From the NCBI GenBank assembly GCA_020722645.1, contig DYKL01000234.1, forward strand, positions 1-5,742: a stretch of 5,742 bases of DNA, given 5' to 3'. The notes beneath the pieces were generated by a model, which saw only the letters and a program-made list of their open reading frames with translations, did no database searches and was not told the origin of the DNA. Source of the stretch: Acetofilamentum sp. GTDB lineage: Bacteria > Bacteroidota > Bacteroidia > Bacteroidales > JAFGUD01. Positions 1 through 5,695 of the stretch are shown here, in pieces; position 1 is the first letter of the stretch; each line of letters begins with the position of its first letter. The position numbers and the translations under genes were made by a program.

Positions 1-51
1 AATTATACCAAACATTAAAATTTGTTACCAACATTCTTTAATAAAAGAGCC
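1..51. mobile_element. Right end of an ISL3-like element, cut by window start
   Basis: Read on the minus strand from position 51, this stretch begins GGCTCTTTTATTAAAGAATG and continues to TTGGTA. It matches the left terminal repeat of the complete MITE at 2493-2652 at 23 of the first 26 positions, and that element's right terminal repeat at 20 of 26. The element therefore lies to the left and its other end is outside the window. The next eight bases, TAAAGTTT (52-59), would be the target duplication if the spacing matches the second copy. GGCTCTT ends and an AT-rich 8-bp duplication are typical of the ISL3 family. No coding sequence is visible in these 51 bases, so a full insertion sequence and another MITE are equally possible. 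Confidence 0.6.
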
Positions 52-75
52 TAAAGTTTTAAGTGCATAGTTAAT

Positions 76-100
76 AGTGTTTCTCAGTGTTTTAGTGGTT
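76..100. repeat. TGTTT-rich interspersed repeat remnant
   Basis: The segment consists of three near-repeats of a short unit, beginning AGTGTTT at 76, AGTGTTTT at 86 and AGTGGTT at 94. On the minus strand it reads AACCACTAAAACACTGAG and then AAACACT. It resembles the family of intergenic repeats of the form AACCACTAAGACACTAAG that is scattered in many bacterial genomes and often misannotated as short proteins. The assignment rests on remembered resemblance, and only one degenerate copy is visible here. Confidence 0.4.
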
Positions 101-186
101 CGTACATTGTTTTAACTTGATAACTATTAATGCAAATTAAGGTTTGAAAAAATAATGCTGAAAATTAACTTATTATGGGTTATTTT

Positions 187-259
187 AAATCAGGTGAAAA
201 ACACATGATTGAGGCAAATTGCCTCTGGTAGGTGCCTGTCCTGAAAGGATCTAAACCTG
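187..259 (+). ncRNA. Candidate structured RNA (adjacent hairpins)
   Basis: Three inverted repeats follow with almost no gap. Hairpin 1 pairs AATCA (188-192) with TGATT (206-210) and GTG (194-196) with CAC (202-204) around an AAAAA loop, with one G/A mismatch. Hairpin 2 is GAGGCAA (211-217) against TTGCCTC (219-225), realistically a 5-bp stem with a 5-nt loop. Hairpin 3 has AGGT (230-233) with ACCT (255-258) outside TCCT-GAA-AGGA (239-249). An alternative long-range pairing, CAGGT (191-195) with ACCTG (255-259), would enclose hairpin 2. I recognise no known riboswitch or RNA family. Strand is uncertain: both strands could fold, and on the minus strand it would be the 3' region of the lipoprotein transcript. 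No T-run follows, so it is not an obvious terminator. Confidence 0.3.
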
Positions 260-354
260 TCTGTTAAACTTCAACTCTTAATTCACATTATTAATTATGC
301 ACAATGCACTTTCAACTCAATAAACTTTACAAACTATAAGAACTAAAAATTCAC

Positions 355-492
355 TTATCTTGTATAGTTTTGAACATTATTTTCAACCTGAACTGTTGTA
401 TAAGCAGGACATGGAGGTTTAGTGCTTCTGCAGGAACTCAGACTTAAACCGATAAAGAAAACAATAATTATTGCGATAGCTATCTTTTTCAT
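355..492 (-). CDS. Small predicted lipoprotein (45 aa)
   Basis: An ATG at 492-490 opens a 45-codon frame ending in TAA at 357-355. The product starts MKK, has a hydrophobic stretch (residues 4-18, IAIAIIIVFFIGLSL) and then the lipobox L18-S19-S20-C21, so signal peptidase II should cleave before Cys21 and leave a mature lipopeptide of 25 residues. The mature part begins CRSTKPPCPAY and has a second cysteine at 28; the rest is polar. Residue +2 is Arg, not Asp, and I see no acidic surface-export signal, so the likely site is the outer or inner membrane facing the periplasm. I recall similar tiny lipoproteins with a KPPCPAY-like motif in Bacteroidota, but no function is known to me. It lies 104 bp downstream of the acyl-CoA synthetase gene on the same strand and may share its transcript. 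No Shine-Dalgarno is seen; the leader is very AT-rich and includes the palindrome AAATTTATAAATTT (508-521). Confidence 0.72.
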   Translation of the reverse strand: MKKIAIAIIIVFFIGLSLSSCRSTKPPCPAYTTVQVENNVQNYTR

Positions 493-596
493 ATTGATTT
501 ATTTTAAAAATTTATAAATTTATTGAAAGTGGAAAATTGATTTTTTCCCTACAAAATAAACGTATTTTCAAAAAAAATATTTTGTCAGAATTTTGT

Positions 597-2369
597 TTAT
601 TTGAACATCTCTTTTATCAGTTCATCGTATTTTTCTTCTAAGAAATAACGTTTTTTCTTTAAAGTAGGAGACAATTCTCCGGTTGCAGGTGTCCATTCAT
701 CGCAAACCAGACGAAATGTATTTATTCGTTCAAATTGTGCAAGTTTTTTATTCAAGCTGATGACTTCGCGTTTGATTAAATTATAAACTTCCTGATTTTT
801 TACTAGTTCACGTTTATCTTTAAAAATAATCTGATTTTCGTTGGCAAAAATTTCCAATGCTTCAAAATTAGGAGAAATCAATGCTCCTGCAAATTTTTCG
901 TTTTCGCCGACAACCATCATTTGCTCAATTAAATTAGATTCAACAAACATATTTTCAATAACAGCCGGCGAAATATATTTTCCGTTTGAAAGTTTGAATA
1001 TTTCTTTTTTTCTTCCGGTAATAGATAAAAATCCATCAGAATCAATAACACCCACATCACCGGTATGAAACCAGCCTTGTTCATCAATTGCTTCTTTTGT
1101 CATTTCAGGTGATTTGTAATATCCCTTCATTAAATTAGGACCTTTGAATAAAATTTCACCGTCTTCGGCTATCATCAAATCTTGTTCAACACCTATTTTT
1201 CTGCCTACTGTTCCAAATTTTATGTCATTTGGCGGAAGGTTGTTAAGGCAAATCACAGGTGCTGTTTCGGTTAATCCATAACCTTCTCTTATGGGGATTC
1301 CTGCTGCCCAGAATACTCTTGCCAATCTTGGAGATAATGCAGCACCACCGGAAATAACATATTTAATTCTTCCGCCGAATGCTTTTCTCCACTGACTAAA
1401 AACCAAGCTGTCGAATAATGATAATTGTGTTTTATAAAAGAAATTTTTACCTGTAAACTCATATTTTTCGGCATGATTTAATGAAGCAAAAAATATTTTC
1501 TTTTTGAATGTTTCAAGAGCCTGTCCTTTTGCAACAATTTTATCGTAAACTCTTTCTAGAATTCTAGGTACTGTAGCAAAAATATGAGGTCTTACTTCGT
1601 TCATATTTTCAGAAATTTTATGAAAACCTTCTGAATAATAGATACTTACACCGAGAAATTGCAGAGCATAATTAACAACTCTTTCAAAAACATGGCAAAT
1701 TGGCAAAAAACTTAATGAAGTATGAGTTTCATTTACATCAATTAATTCTTTGAATCTTTGAATCTGATAAGTAAAATTCCAGTGAGAGAGCATAACTCCT
1801 TTCGGAAAATTAGTTGTTCCTGATGTGTAAATTAATGTAAAAATGTCATCAGGTAAAATTTTTGCTTTTATTTTTTCAAGTTCGTCAATTCTCTTATTGT
1901 AAGCTTCTCTTCCTATTTCGATAATTTCTTTCCAGTTTGGAGCGTTTTCAATCTCATTTATAGTGTATAATTTTTTGATTTTTTTGATTTTGTCTGAGAT
2001 TGGTCGGAGTTTTTTGTATAATAACTTATCAGAAACAATAAGCAACACCGAATCGCTGTGTTTTAGAATATAATCAAAATCTTCGTCAGTAATTGTAGGA
2101 TAAATCGGTACGTGAACAGCACCTATCTGAGCAATACCCATATCTATAAAATTCCATTCGGGACGATTGTTTGAAATAGTAGCAATTTTATCACCATTGG
2201 TAATTCCAAGTTCCAATAAACCGATTGAAAACCAGTCAGCATACTGTTTATATTGTCTGGCACTGAATTTTTCCCAATTTCCTGTATCTTTGCCGGCAAG
2301 TACGTCATCTTTACCGGAAAATTTTTCTATTGATAAATCAATAAGGTCAAAAATTCGAATTTTATCCAT
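597..2369 (-). CDS. Long-chain fatty acid--CoA ligase (AMP-forming)
   Basis: This 590-residue protein belongs to the ANL adenylating superfamily, FAA1/FadD15-like branch. It should activate long-chain fatty acids with ATP to an acyl-adenylate and then to acyl-CoA plus AMP and PPi, at the cytoplasmic face of the membrane. The motifs are in the expected order: phosphate-binding A3 motif around 181-191 (YTSGTTNFPKG), A5 GYGLTET at 363-369, A7 HTGD ending at Asp438, A8 TGRKK with Arg453, the NGKYISP segment typical of long-chain enzymes, and a C-terminal SPTLKKKR carrying the probable catalytic lysine. Length is normal for the family, and no signal peptide or membrane segment is seen. The A3 glycine after TSGTT is replaced by Asn187, which is unusual. 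The ATG at 2369 gives a complete N-terminus (MDKIRIFDL) and follows a plausible promoter. It is transcribed divergently from korAB and followed by the small lipoprotein gene. Chain-length specificity cannot be told. Confidence 0.95.
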   Translation of the reverse strand: MDKIRIFDLIDLSIEKFSGKDDVLAGKDTGNWEKFSARQYKQYADWFSIGLLELGITNGDKIATISNNRPEWNFIDMGIAQIGAVHVPIYPTITDEDFDYILKHSDSVLLIVSDKLLYKKLRPISDKIKKIKKLYTINEIENAPNWKEIIEIGREAYNKRIDELEKIKAKILPDDIFTLIYTSGTTNFPKGVMLSHWNFTYQIQRFKELIDVNETHTSLSFLPICHVFERVVNYALQFLGVSIYYSEGFHKISENMNEVRPHIFATVPRILERVYDKIVAKGQALETFKKKIFFASLNHAEKYEFTGKNFFYKTQLSLFDSLVFSQWRKAFGGRIKYVISGGAALSPRLARVFWAAGIPIREGYGLTETAPVICLNNLPPNDIKFGTVGRKIGVEQDLMIAEDGEILFKGPNLMKGYYKSPEMTKEAIDEQGWFHTGDVGVIDSDGFLSITGRKKEIFKLSNGKYISPAVIENMFVESNLIEQMMVVGENEKFAGALISPNFEALEIFANENQIIFKDKRELVKNQEVYNLIKREVISLNKKLAQFERINTFRLVCDEWTPATGELSPTLKKKRYFLEEKYDELIKEMFK

Positions 2370-2417
2370 ATTAAATCAATTTTATTTTGTAAAAATAGAA
2401 CAGAAAAAATTAATATG

Positions 2418-2448
2418 CAAATTATAATCTAAAAAAGAAGGTAAACAA
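2418..2448 (-). promoter_or_regulatory. Candidate promoter of the acyl-CoA synthetase gene
   Basis: On the minus strand TTG (2448-2446) is followed after 19 bases by TATAATTTG (2426-2418). This resembles the Bacteroidota primary sigma factor pattern TTTG-N(17-23)-TAnnTTTG, with one extra base inside the -7 box. Transcription would start near 2411, giving a leader of roughly 40 nt before the ATG at 2369. The site lies outside the MITE, so the insertion does not separate it from its gene. Confidence 0.45.
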
Positions 2449-2484
2449 TTGATTAACAATTTTTAACAAGTCAGCAGATATATA

Positions 2485-2492
2485 TAATTTAT
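2485..2492. repeat. Left 8-bp target site duplication (TAATTTAT)
   Basis: TAATTTAT lies immediately outside the left terminal repeat (GGCTCTT at 2493) and is repeated exactly at 2653-2660, immediately outside the right one. A perfect 8-bp direct repeat abutting both ends marks a real insertion and fits the 8-bp AT-rich duplications of ISL3-type transposition. Confidence 0.85.
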
Positions 2493-2652
2493 GGCTCTTT
2501 TCTTAAAAAATGTGGGTAGATATTCTATTTATAGCATTATATCCGTTTGATTGCTTGAAAGCGGTCTTACGGATTTTTACCCTACAAATGTTTAACACCT
2601 TTGATGTTCTTGGCTTTTATTAAATCCACCAACAATTTCTCATATAAGAGCC
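2493..2652. mobile_element. 160-bp MITE with ISL3-like ends
   Basis: The element starts GGCTCTTTTCTTAAAAAATG and ends, read from the other strand, GGCTCTTATATGAGAAATTG. The two terminal inverted repeats agree at 23 of the first 31 positions, including the outer seven and a shared inner TG-T-GGT-GAT pattern. It is flanked by the exact 8-bp duplication TAATTTAT. There is no open frame of note, so it is non-autonomous and would need a transposase supplied elsewhere. The GGCTCTT terminus, the ~30-bp imperfect repeats and the 8-bp AT-rich duplication point to the ISL3 family; this rests on recalled family properties. The interior carries a strong hairpin (2541-2574) and a second small inverted repeat, AACACC-TTT-GATGTT (2594-2608, one mismatch). 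It sits in the spacer between divergent genes, outside both candidate promoters. Confidence 0.85.
2541..2574 (+). other. Hairpin inside the MITE
   Basis: ATCCGT (2541-2546) pairs with ACGGAT (2569-2574). After a 2x2 T/T internal loop, GATTGCT (2549-2555) pairs with AGCGGTC (2560-2566 region) around a TGAA loop. Two of the inner pairs are G-U wobbles on the plus strand and would be C/A mismatches on the minus strand, so the plus-strand RNA folds better. TTTTT follows at 2574-2578, so it could act as a weak intrinsic terminator on the plus strand, but it may be only part of the element's fold. Confidence 0.45.
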
Positions 2653-2660
2653 TAATTTAT
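2653..2660. repeat. Right 8-bp target site duplication (TAATTTAT)
   Basis: Exact copy of the octamer at 2485-2492, directly following the right terminal repeat (AAGAGCC, 2646-2652). Removing the MITE plus one copy of the octamer would restore an uninterrupted spacer of 249 bp between the two divergent genes. Confidence 0.85.
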
Positions 2661-2742
2661 TTAATATTTCGTCGAAAAAAAATTTTGACAACATAAATTT
2701 CAAAAAAAAAAGTGATAAAATTTTTTTTACTGAAAATCTATT

Positions 2743-2750
2743 TATTTTTG
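2743..2750 (+). promoter_or_regulatory. Candidate -7 box of the korAB promoter
   Basis: TATTTTTG is an exact match to the Bacteroidota -7 consensus TAnnTTTG and would give a start about 30 nt before the korA ATG. No clean TTTG -33 box is found at the expected distance; instead there is a T8 run (2721-2728) and, further up, runs of A10 (2702-2711) and A8T4 (2675-2686) that could act as an AT-rich upstream element. In such AT-rich DNA a chance match is possible. Confidence 0.4.
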
Positions 2751-2761
2751 TTTTTTAGAAT

Positions 2762-2776
2762 TTAAGTAAAACTTAA
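2762..2776 (+). promoter_or_regulatory. Inverted repeat in the korA leader
   Basis: TTAAGT (2762-2767) and ACTTAA (2771-2776) form a perfect 6-bp inverted repeat with an AAA spacer, ending 10 bases before the korA ATG. Its position fits an operator or a small leader hairpin near the ribosome entry site, but it is short and AT-rich and could be chance. No Shine-Dalgarno is seen here. Confidence 0.25.
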
Positions 2777-2786
2777 GATTTAATAT

Positions 2787-4628
2787 ATGGAAACACAAAA
2801 ACCAATTATCGAAAAAGAACACGTTGTTATCAAATTTGCGGGTGATTCGGGCGATGGAATCCAGCTTACTGGAACTCAATTTTCTGAGACATCTGCATTG
2901 ATGGGTAACGAAGTTGTTACATTTCCTGATTATCCTGCCGAAATACGTGCCCCAAAAGGTACAATCGGCGGAGTTTCAGGATTTCAGATTAACATAGGAC
3001 AATCAGACATTAATACTCCAGGAGATTATGTTGATGTTTTAGTAGTTTTAAATCCCGCTGCATATAAAGCAAATATGCACTGGCTAAAAACAGGAGGAAC
3101 TCTTATTGTAGATAAAGATGCATTTACCGACAAAAATTTAGAAAAAGTCGGATTGCTAAAAAATCCTCTGACTGATGAGGATTTATCTGCATATCAGGTC
3201 ATTTCTGCTCCGATTACTTCAATGACACAGGAAGTCCTTGCTGACAAGGAAATTGACAGAAAAGATATTTTAAGAAGCAGAAATATGGTAGCATTAGGTA
3301 TGGCATATTGGCTATTTCAAAGAGATTTAAGCTATACCGAAGAATATTTCAGAGAAAAATTCAAAAAGAAACCCGAAGTTGCCGAAGCTAACCTTGCTGC
3401 GATTAAAGCCGGTTACAATTATGGAGAAAACCTTCAGTTTGTTCGCTCATACAAAGTAAACAGAGCAAAAATTGAAAAAGGAACATACCGAAATATAAAC
3501 GGGAATATAGCTACTACATGGGGTTTGCTTGCGGCTGCTGAAAAAGCCGGTCTTCAGTTGTTTTTGGGTTCATATCCTATTACTCCTGCAAGTGATATAT
3601 TACAGGAAATGGCTAAAAGAAAAGATGTTGGTGCTATAACATTTCAAGCAGAAGATGAAATTGCAGGTATTTCAACTGCTATCGGAGCTTCTTTTGCAGG
3701 TAAATTTGCATGTACAAGCACATCAGGTCCAGGTTTGGCTCTAAAAAGCGAAGCTATTAACTTAGCTATTATGACAGAATTGCCTTTAGTTATTGTAGAT
3801 GTCCAAAGAGGCGGTCCATCAACCGGATTACCTACAAAAACTGAACAAAGCGATTTATTGCAGGCTCTTTGGGGAAGAAACGGTGATTCTCCTATTCCTG
3901 TTATAGCTGCAAGCAGTCCTTCAAATTGTTTTGAATTTGCTTTCATTGCAGGTAAAATTGCATTGGAAAATATGACTCCAGTTATTCTTTTAACTGATGG
4001 CTTCATTGCAAACGGAACGAAACCATGGAAAATTCCGAAAATGGAAGACCTACCTTCAATTACAACAAGATTAAAAAAAGAAGGAGATTCAGAATACCTT
4101 CCTTATAAAAGAATTGAAGGCACAATGATTAGAGAATGGGCAGTTCCCGGTATGAAGAATTATGAACATCGTAATGGTGGTTTGGAAAAAGTTGCAGTTA
4201 CAGGTGGTGTGTCTTATGACCCAATAAACCACGAAGTAATGACTTATGAAAGACTTAAAAAAGTTCAGGATATCGAACACCAGATACCAAAACAGAAAGT
4301 ACACGGTCCGCAAAGCGGAAAACTTTTAGTAGTCGGCTGGGGAGGGACTTATGGACATCTCTTGACAGCAGTACAAGAGCTGAGAGAAGAAAAAATGGAT
4401 ATCAGCTATACTCATTTTAACTATATAAATCCTTTACCGTCGAATACCGAAGAAATTTTCTCAAAATACGAAAAGATTTTAATCTGTGAAATGAATACCG
4501 GTCAGTTCTTCAGTTATTTGCGAACATTGTTTCCACACAATAACTTCGTTAAATACACTAAAGTACAAGGTTTTCCCTTTACAATAACTGAATTAAAAAA
4601 TGAAATCAAAAAACATCTGGAGGAATAA
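2787..4628 (+). CDS. korA: 2-oxoglutarate:ferredoxin oxidoreductase, alpha (gamma-alpha fusion)
   Basis: This 613-residue subunit works with KorB to interconvert a 2-oxoacid, CoA and oxidised ferredoxin with acyl-CoA, CO2 and reduced ferredoxin in the cytoplasm. Residues ~11-205 are the gamma-type domain, with GDSGDGIQLTG (19-29) and FPDYPAEIRAPKG (46-58). Residues ~235-420 are the alpha pyrimidine-binding domain, with YPITPAS (263-269), TSTSGPG (310-316) and QRGGPSTGLPT (340-350). From about G511 (GKLLVVGWGGTYGH) runs the transketolase-C-like domain. Length and gamma-alpha order are standard for the two-subunit KorAB type. The ATG at 2787 is chosen because the conserved gamma domain begins a few residues later; it has no Shine-Dalgarno. 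The stop is 2 nt before korB, so the two genes form an operon. Substrate is inferred: 2-oxoglutarate is the usual assignment, and other 2-oxoacids cannot be excluded. Confidence 0.94.
   Translation: METQKPIIEKEHVVIKFAGDSGDGIQLTGTQFSETSALMGNEVVTFPDYPAEIRAPKGTIGGVSGFQINIGQSDINTPGDYVDVLVVLNPAAYKANMHWLKTGGTLIVDKDAFTDKNLEKVGLLKNPLTDEDLSAYQVISAPITSMTQEVLADKEIDRKDILRSRNMVALGMAYWLFQRDLSYTEEYFREKFKKKPEVAEANLAAIKAGYNYGENLQFVRSYKVNRAKIEKGTYRNINGNIATTWGLLAAAEKAGLQLFLGSYPITPASDILQEMAKRKDVGAITFQAEDEIAGISTAIGASFAGKFACTSTSGPGLALKSEAINLAIMTELPLVIVDVQRGGPSTGLPTKTEQSDLLQALWGRNGDSPIPVIAASSPSNCFEFAFIAGKIALENMTPVILLTDGFIANGTKPWKIPKMEDLPSITTRLKKEGDSEYLPYKRIEGTMIREWAVPGMKNYEHRNGGLEKVAVTGGVSYDPINHEVMTYERLKKVQDIEHQIPKQKVHGPQSGKLLVVGWGGTYGHLLTAVQELREEKMDISYTHFNYINPLPSNTEEIFSKYEKILICEMNTGQFFSYLRTLFPHNNFVKYTKVQGFPFTITELKNEIKKHLEE
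4619..4624 (+). promoter_or_regulatory. Shine-Dalgarno of korB inside the korA end
   Basis: GGAGGA lies 6 nt before the korB ATG at 4631 and overlaps the last codons of korA (Leu-Glu-Glu). It is a strong site, in contrast to korA and the minus-strand genes, which have none. It fixes the korB start and suggests independent ribosome loading in addition to any coupling across the 2-nt gap. Confidence 0.75.
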
Positions 4629-4630
4629 AA

Positions 4631-5641
4631 ATGGAAACAAATACTAATTATACATTCAAAGATTTTAAAAGCAGTGCAGAAGTCCGCTGGTGTCCGGGTT
4701 GTGGAGATATTGCCATTCTTAAAGCAGTTCAGACAGCTTTTGCTCAAATGAACATTCCAAAAGAAAAATTTGCAGTAATATCAGGAATTGGATGTTCTTC
4801 AAGATTCCCGTATTATATGAATACTTATGGTTTTCATACAATTCACGGACGTGCAGGTGCTATTGCATCAGGCGTTAAAACAGCTAATCCCGATTTGAGC
4901 GTCTGGCAAATTACCGGCGATGGTGATGCCTTAGCTATTGGCGGAAACCATTTTATTCACGAAATAAGAAGAAACGTTGATGTTAATGTTCTTCTTTTTA
5001 ATAACGGAATATACGGTTTGACAAAAGGTCAGTATTCTCCTACTTCTAAATACGGACAAAAAACAAAATCTTCTCCATACGGAACAGTGGAACATCCTTT
5101 CAATCCCGGTGAACTTTCAATTGGTGCAGGTGCGTCGTTTTTTGCCAGGGGTATTGATGTTAATGTCAATGATAACATTGATATTTTATTGGCAATGGAA
5201 AAACATCACGGTATTGCAATTTTTGAAATTTTGCAGAACTGCGTAATTTTTAATGACGGAGCTTATTCTTATTATACCGACAGAGAAACAAAAGATGACC
5301 ATCAAATTTTTATAAAACATGGAGAAAAGATGATTTTTGGTAAAAATAAAGACAAAGGTTTAATGCTGGATAAAAATTTCGGCATAAAAGTTGTAAAAAT
5401 AGGAGAAAACGGTGTTACTGAAAATGATTTATTGGTTCATGACGCTAAAATAATGTCTCCGATATTGCATTATCAATTAGCCGGTCTTAAAGACCCTGTT
5501 GTTACCGGAGTTATACGTTCGGTTGAAATTGAATGTTATGACTATGCTGTACATAAACAAATAAAAGACGTTCAAAGCACATCAAAAATTAAAAACATGA
5601 ATGATTTGATGTTTAGCGGAACAACATGGACAGTAGAATAA
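4631..5641 (+). CDS. korB: 2-oxoglutarate:ferredoxin oxidoreductase, beta subunit
   Basis: This 336-residue subunit binds thiamine diphosphate and one [4Fe-4S] cluster and completes the enzyme with KorA. The cofactor motif is visible as GDGD (96-99) followed by LLFNNGIYGLTKGQ (121-134), the GDG-X(n)-NN pattern for Mg-ThDP binding. Cys21 and Cys24 (WCPGCG), Cys55 (GIGCSS) and Cys204 (ILQNC) have the spacing 3, 31 and 149, close to the four cluster ligands known from the Sulfolobus enzyme. GRAGAIASG (73-81) and GQYSPTS (133-139) are also typical. There is no extra ferredoxin domain, and no separate delta (2x[4Fe-4S]) subunit gene follows, so electrons should pass from the single cluster to free ferredoxin. 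The start is fixed by GGAGGA 6 nt upstream. It is the last gene before a terminator, implying a bicistronic korAB unit. Confidence 0.95.
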   Translation: METNTNYTFKDFKSSAEVRWCPGCGDIAILKAVQTAFAQMNIPKEKFAVISGIGCSSRFPYYMNTYGFHTIHGRAGAIASGVKTANPDLSVWQITGDGDALAIGGNHFIHEIRRNVDVNVLLFNNGIYGLTKGQYSPTSKYGQKTKSSPYGTVEHPFNPGELSIGAGASFFARGIDVNVNDNIDILLAMEKHHGIAIFEILQNCVIFNDGAYSYYTDRETKDDHQIFIKHGEKMIFGKNKDKGLMLDKNFGIKVVKIGENGVTENDLLVHDAKIMSPILHYQLAGLKDPVVTGVIRSVEIECYDYAVHKQIKDVQSTSKIKNMNDLMFSGTTWTVE

Positions 5642-5653
5642 ATTATTAAAATC

Positions 5654-5685
5654 AAACGACTTCGAAATTTTCGGGGTTGTTTTTT
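5654..5685 (+). terminator. Intrinsic terminator of korAB
   Basis: A 13-bp stem pairs 5654-5666 (AAACGACTTCGAA) with 5670-5682 (TTCGGGGTTGTTT) around a 3-nt loop. Three of the pairs are G-U wobbles in the plus-strand RNA, and on the minus strand they would be A/C mismatches. The stem runs into a T6 tract (5680-5685). It starts 12 bases after the korB stop, so korAB should end here. Confidence 0.8.
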
Positions 5686-5695
5686 ATCACAATAA

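Larger units (their letters stand above)
52..354. other. Gene-free region with repeats and hairpins
   Basis: I see no convincing coding sequence on either strand; the open frames are at most about 17 codons with no supporting features. The region holds a TGTTT-rich interspersed repeat remnant (76-100), an AT-rich imperfect inverted repeat (64-78 with 123-134), the hairpin cluster at 187-259, and an AT-rich tail in which TTCAACTC occurs twice (270-277 and 311-318). It lies downstream of the minus-strand lipoprotein gene, so part could be the 3' untranslated region of that transcript. Confidence 0.6.

Noticed and set aside
64..134. AT-rich inverted repeat (TGCAT...TAATAGT with ACTATTAATGCA)
   Set aside because: It needs a bulge, has a ~44-nt loop and is AT-rich; not distinguishable from chance in this composition.
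186..228. Partial resemblance to a cobalamin riboswitch (ATCAGGTGAAAA)
   Set aside because: The rest of the conserved core is absent, and no plus-strand gene follows, so I do not assign a riboswitch class.
531..548. Inverted repeat GGAAAA-N6-TTTTCC as a terminator for the acyl-CoA synthetase gene
   Set aside because: The stem is six mostly A-T pairs and has no T tract after it on the minus strand; too weak to call.
841..1068. 75-codon plus-strand open frame opposite the acyl-CoA synthetase gene
   Set aside because: It is antisense to the conserved C-terminal motifs of a clearly real gene; its low-complexity translation shows no domain.
2167..2427. 86-codon plus-strand open frame over the 5' end of the acyl-CoA synthetase gene and its promoter
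   Set aside because: It is mostly antisense to a real gene, has no start signal and no recognisable protein features.
2675..2728. Phased A-tracts as a bent-DNA element
   Set aside because: The centres of the three runs are about 26 and 16 bp apart, which is out of helical phase, so no net curvature is expected from them.
3863..3869. GGCTCTT, the same heptamer as the MITE ends
   Set aside because: It encodes conserved korA residues, lacks the inner terminal-repeat sequence and has no partner or duplication; a chance match.
3644..4006. 120-codon open frame on the minus strand inside korA
   Set aside because: It lies wholly antisense to the conserved alpha domain of korA, and its translation has no recognisable motif.
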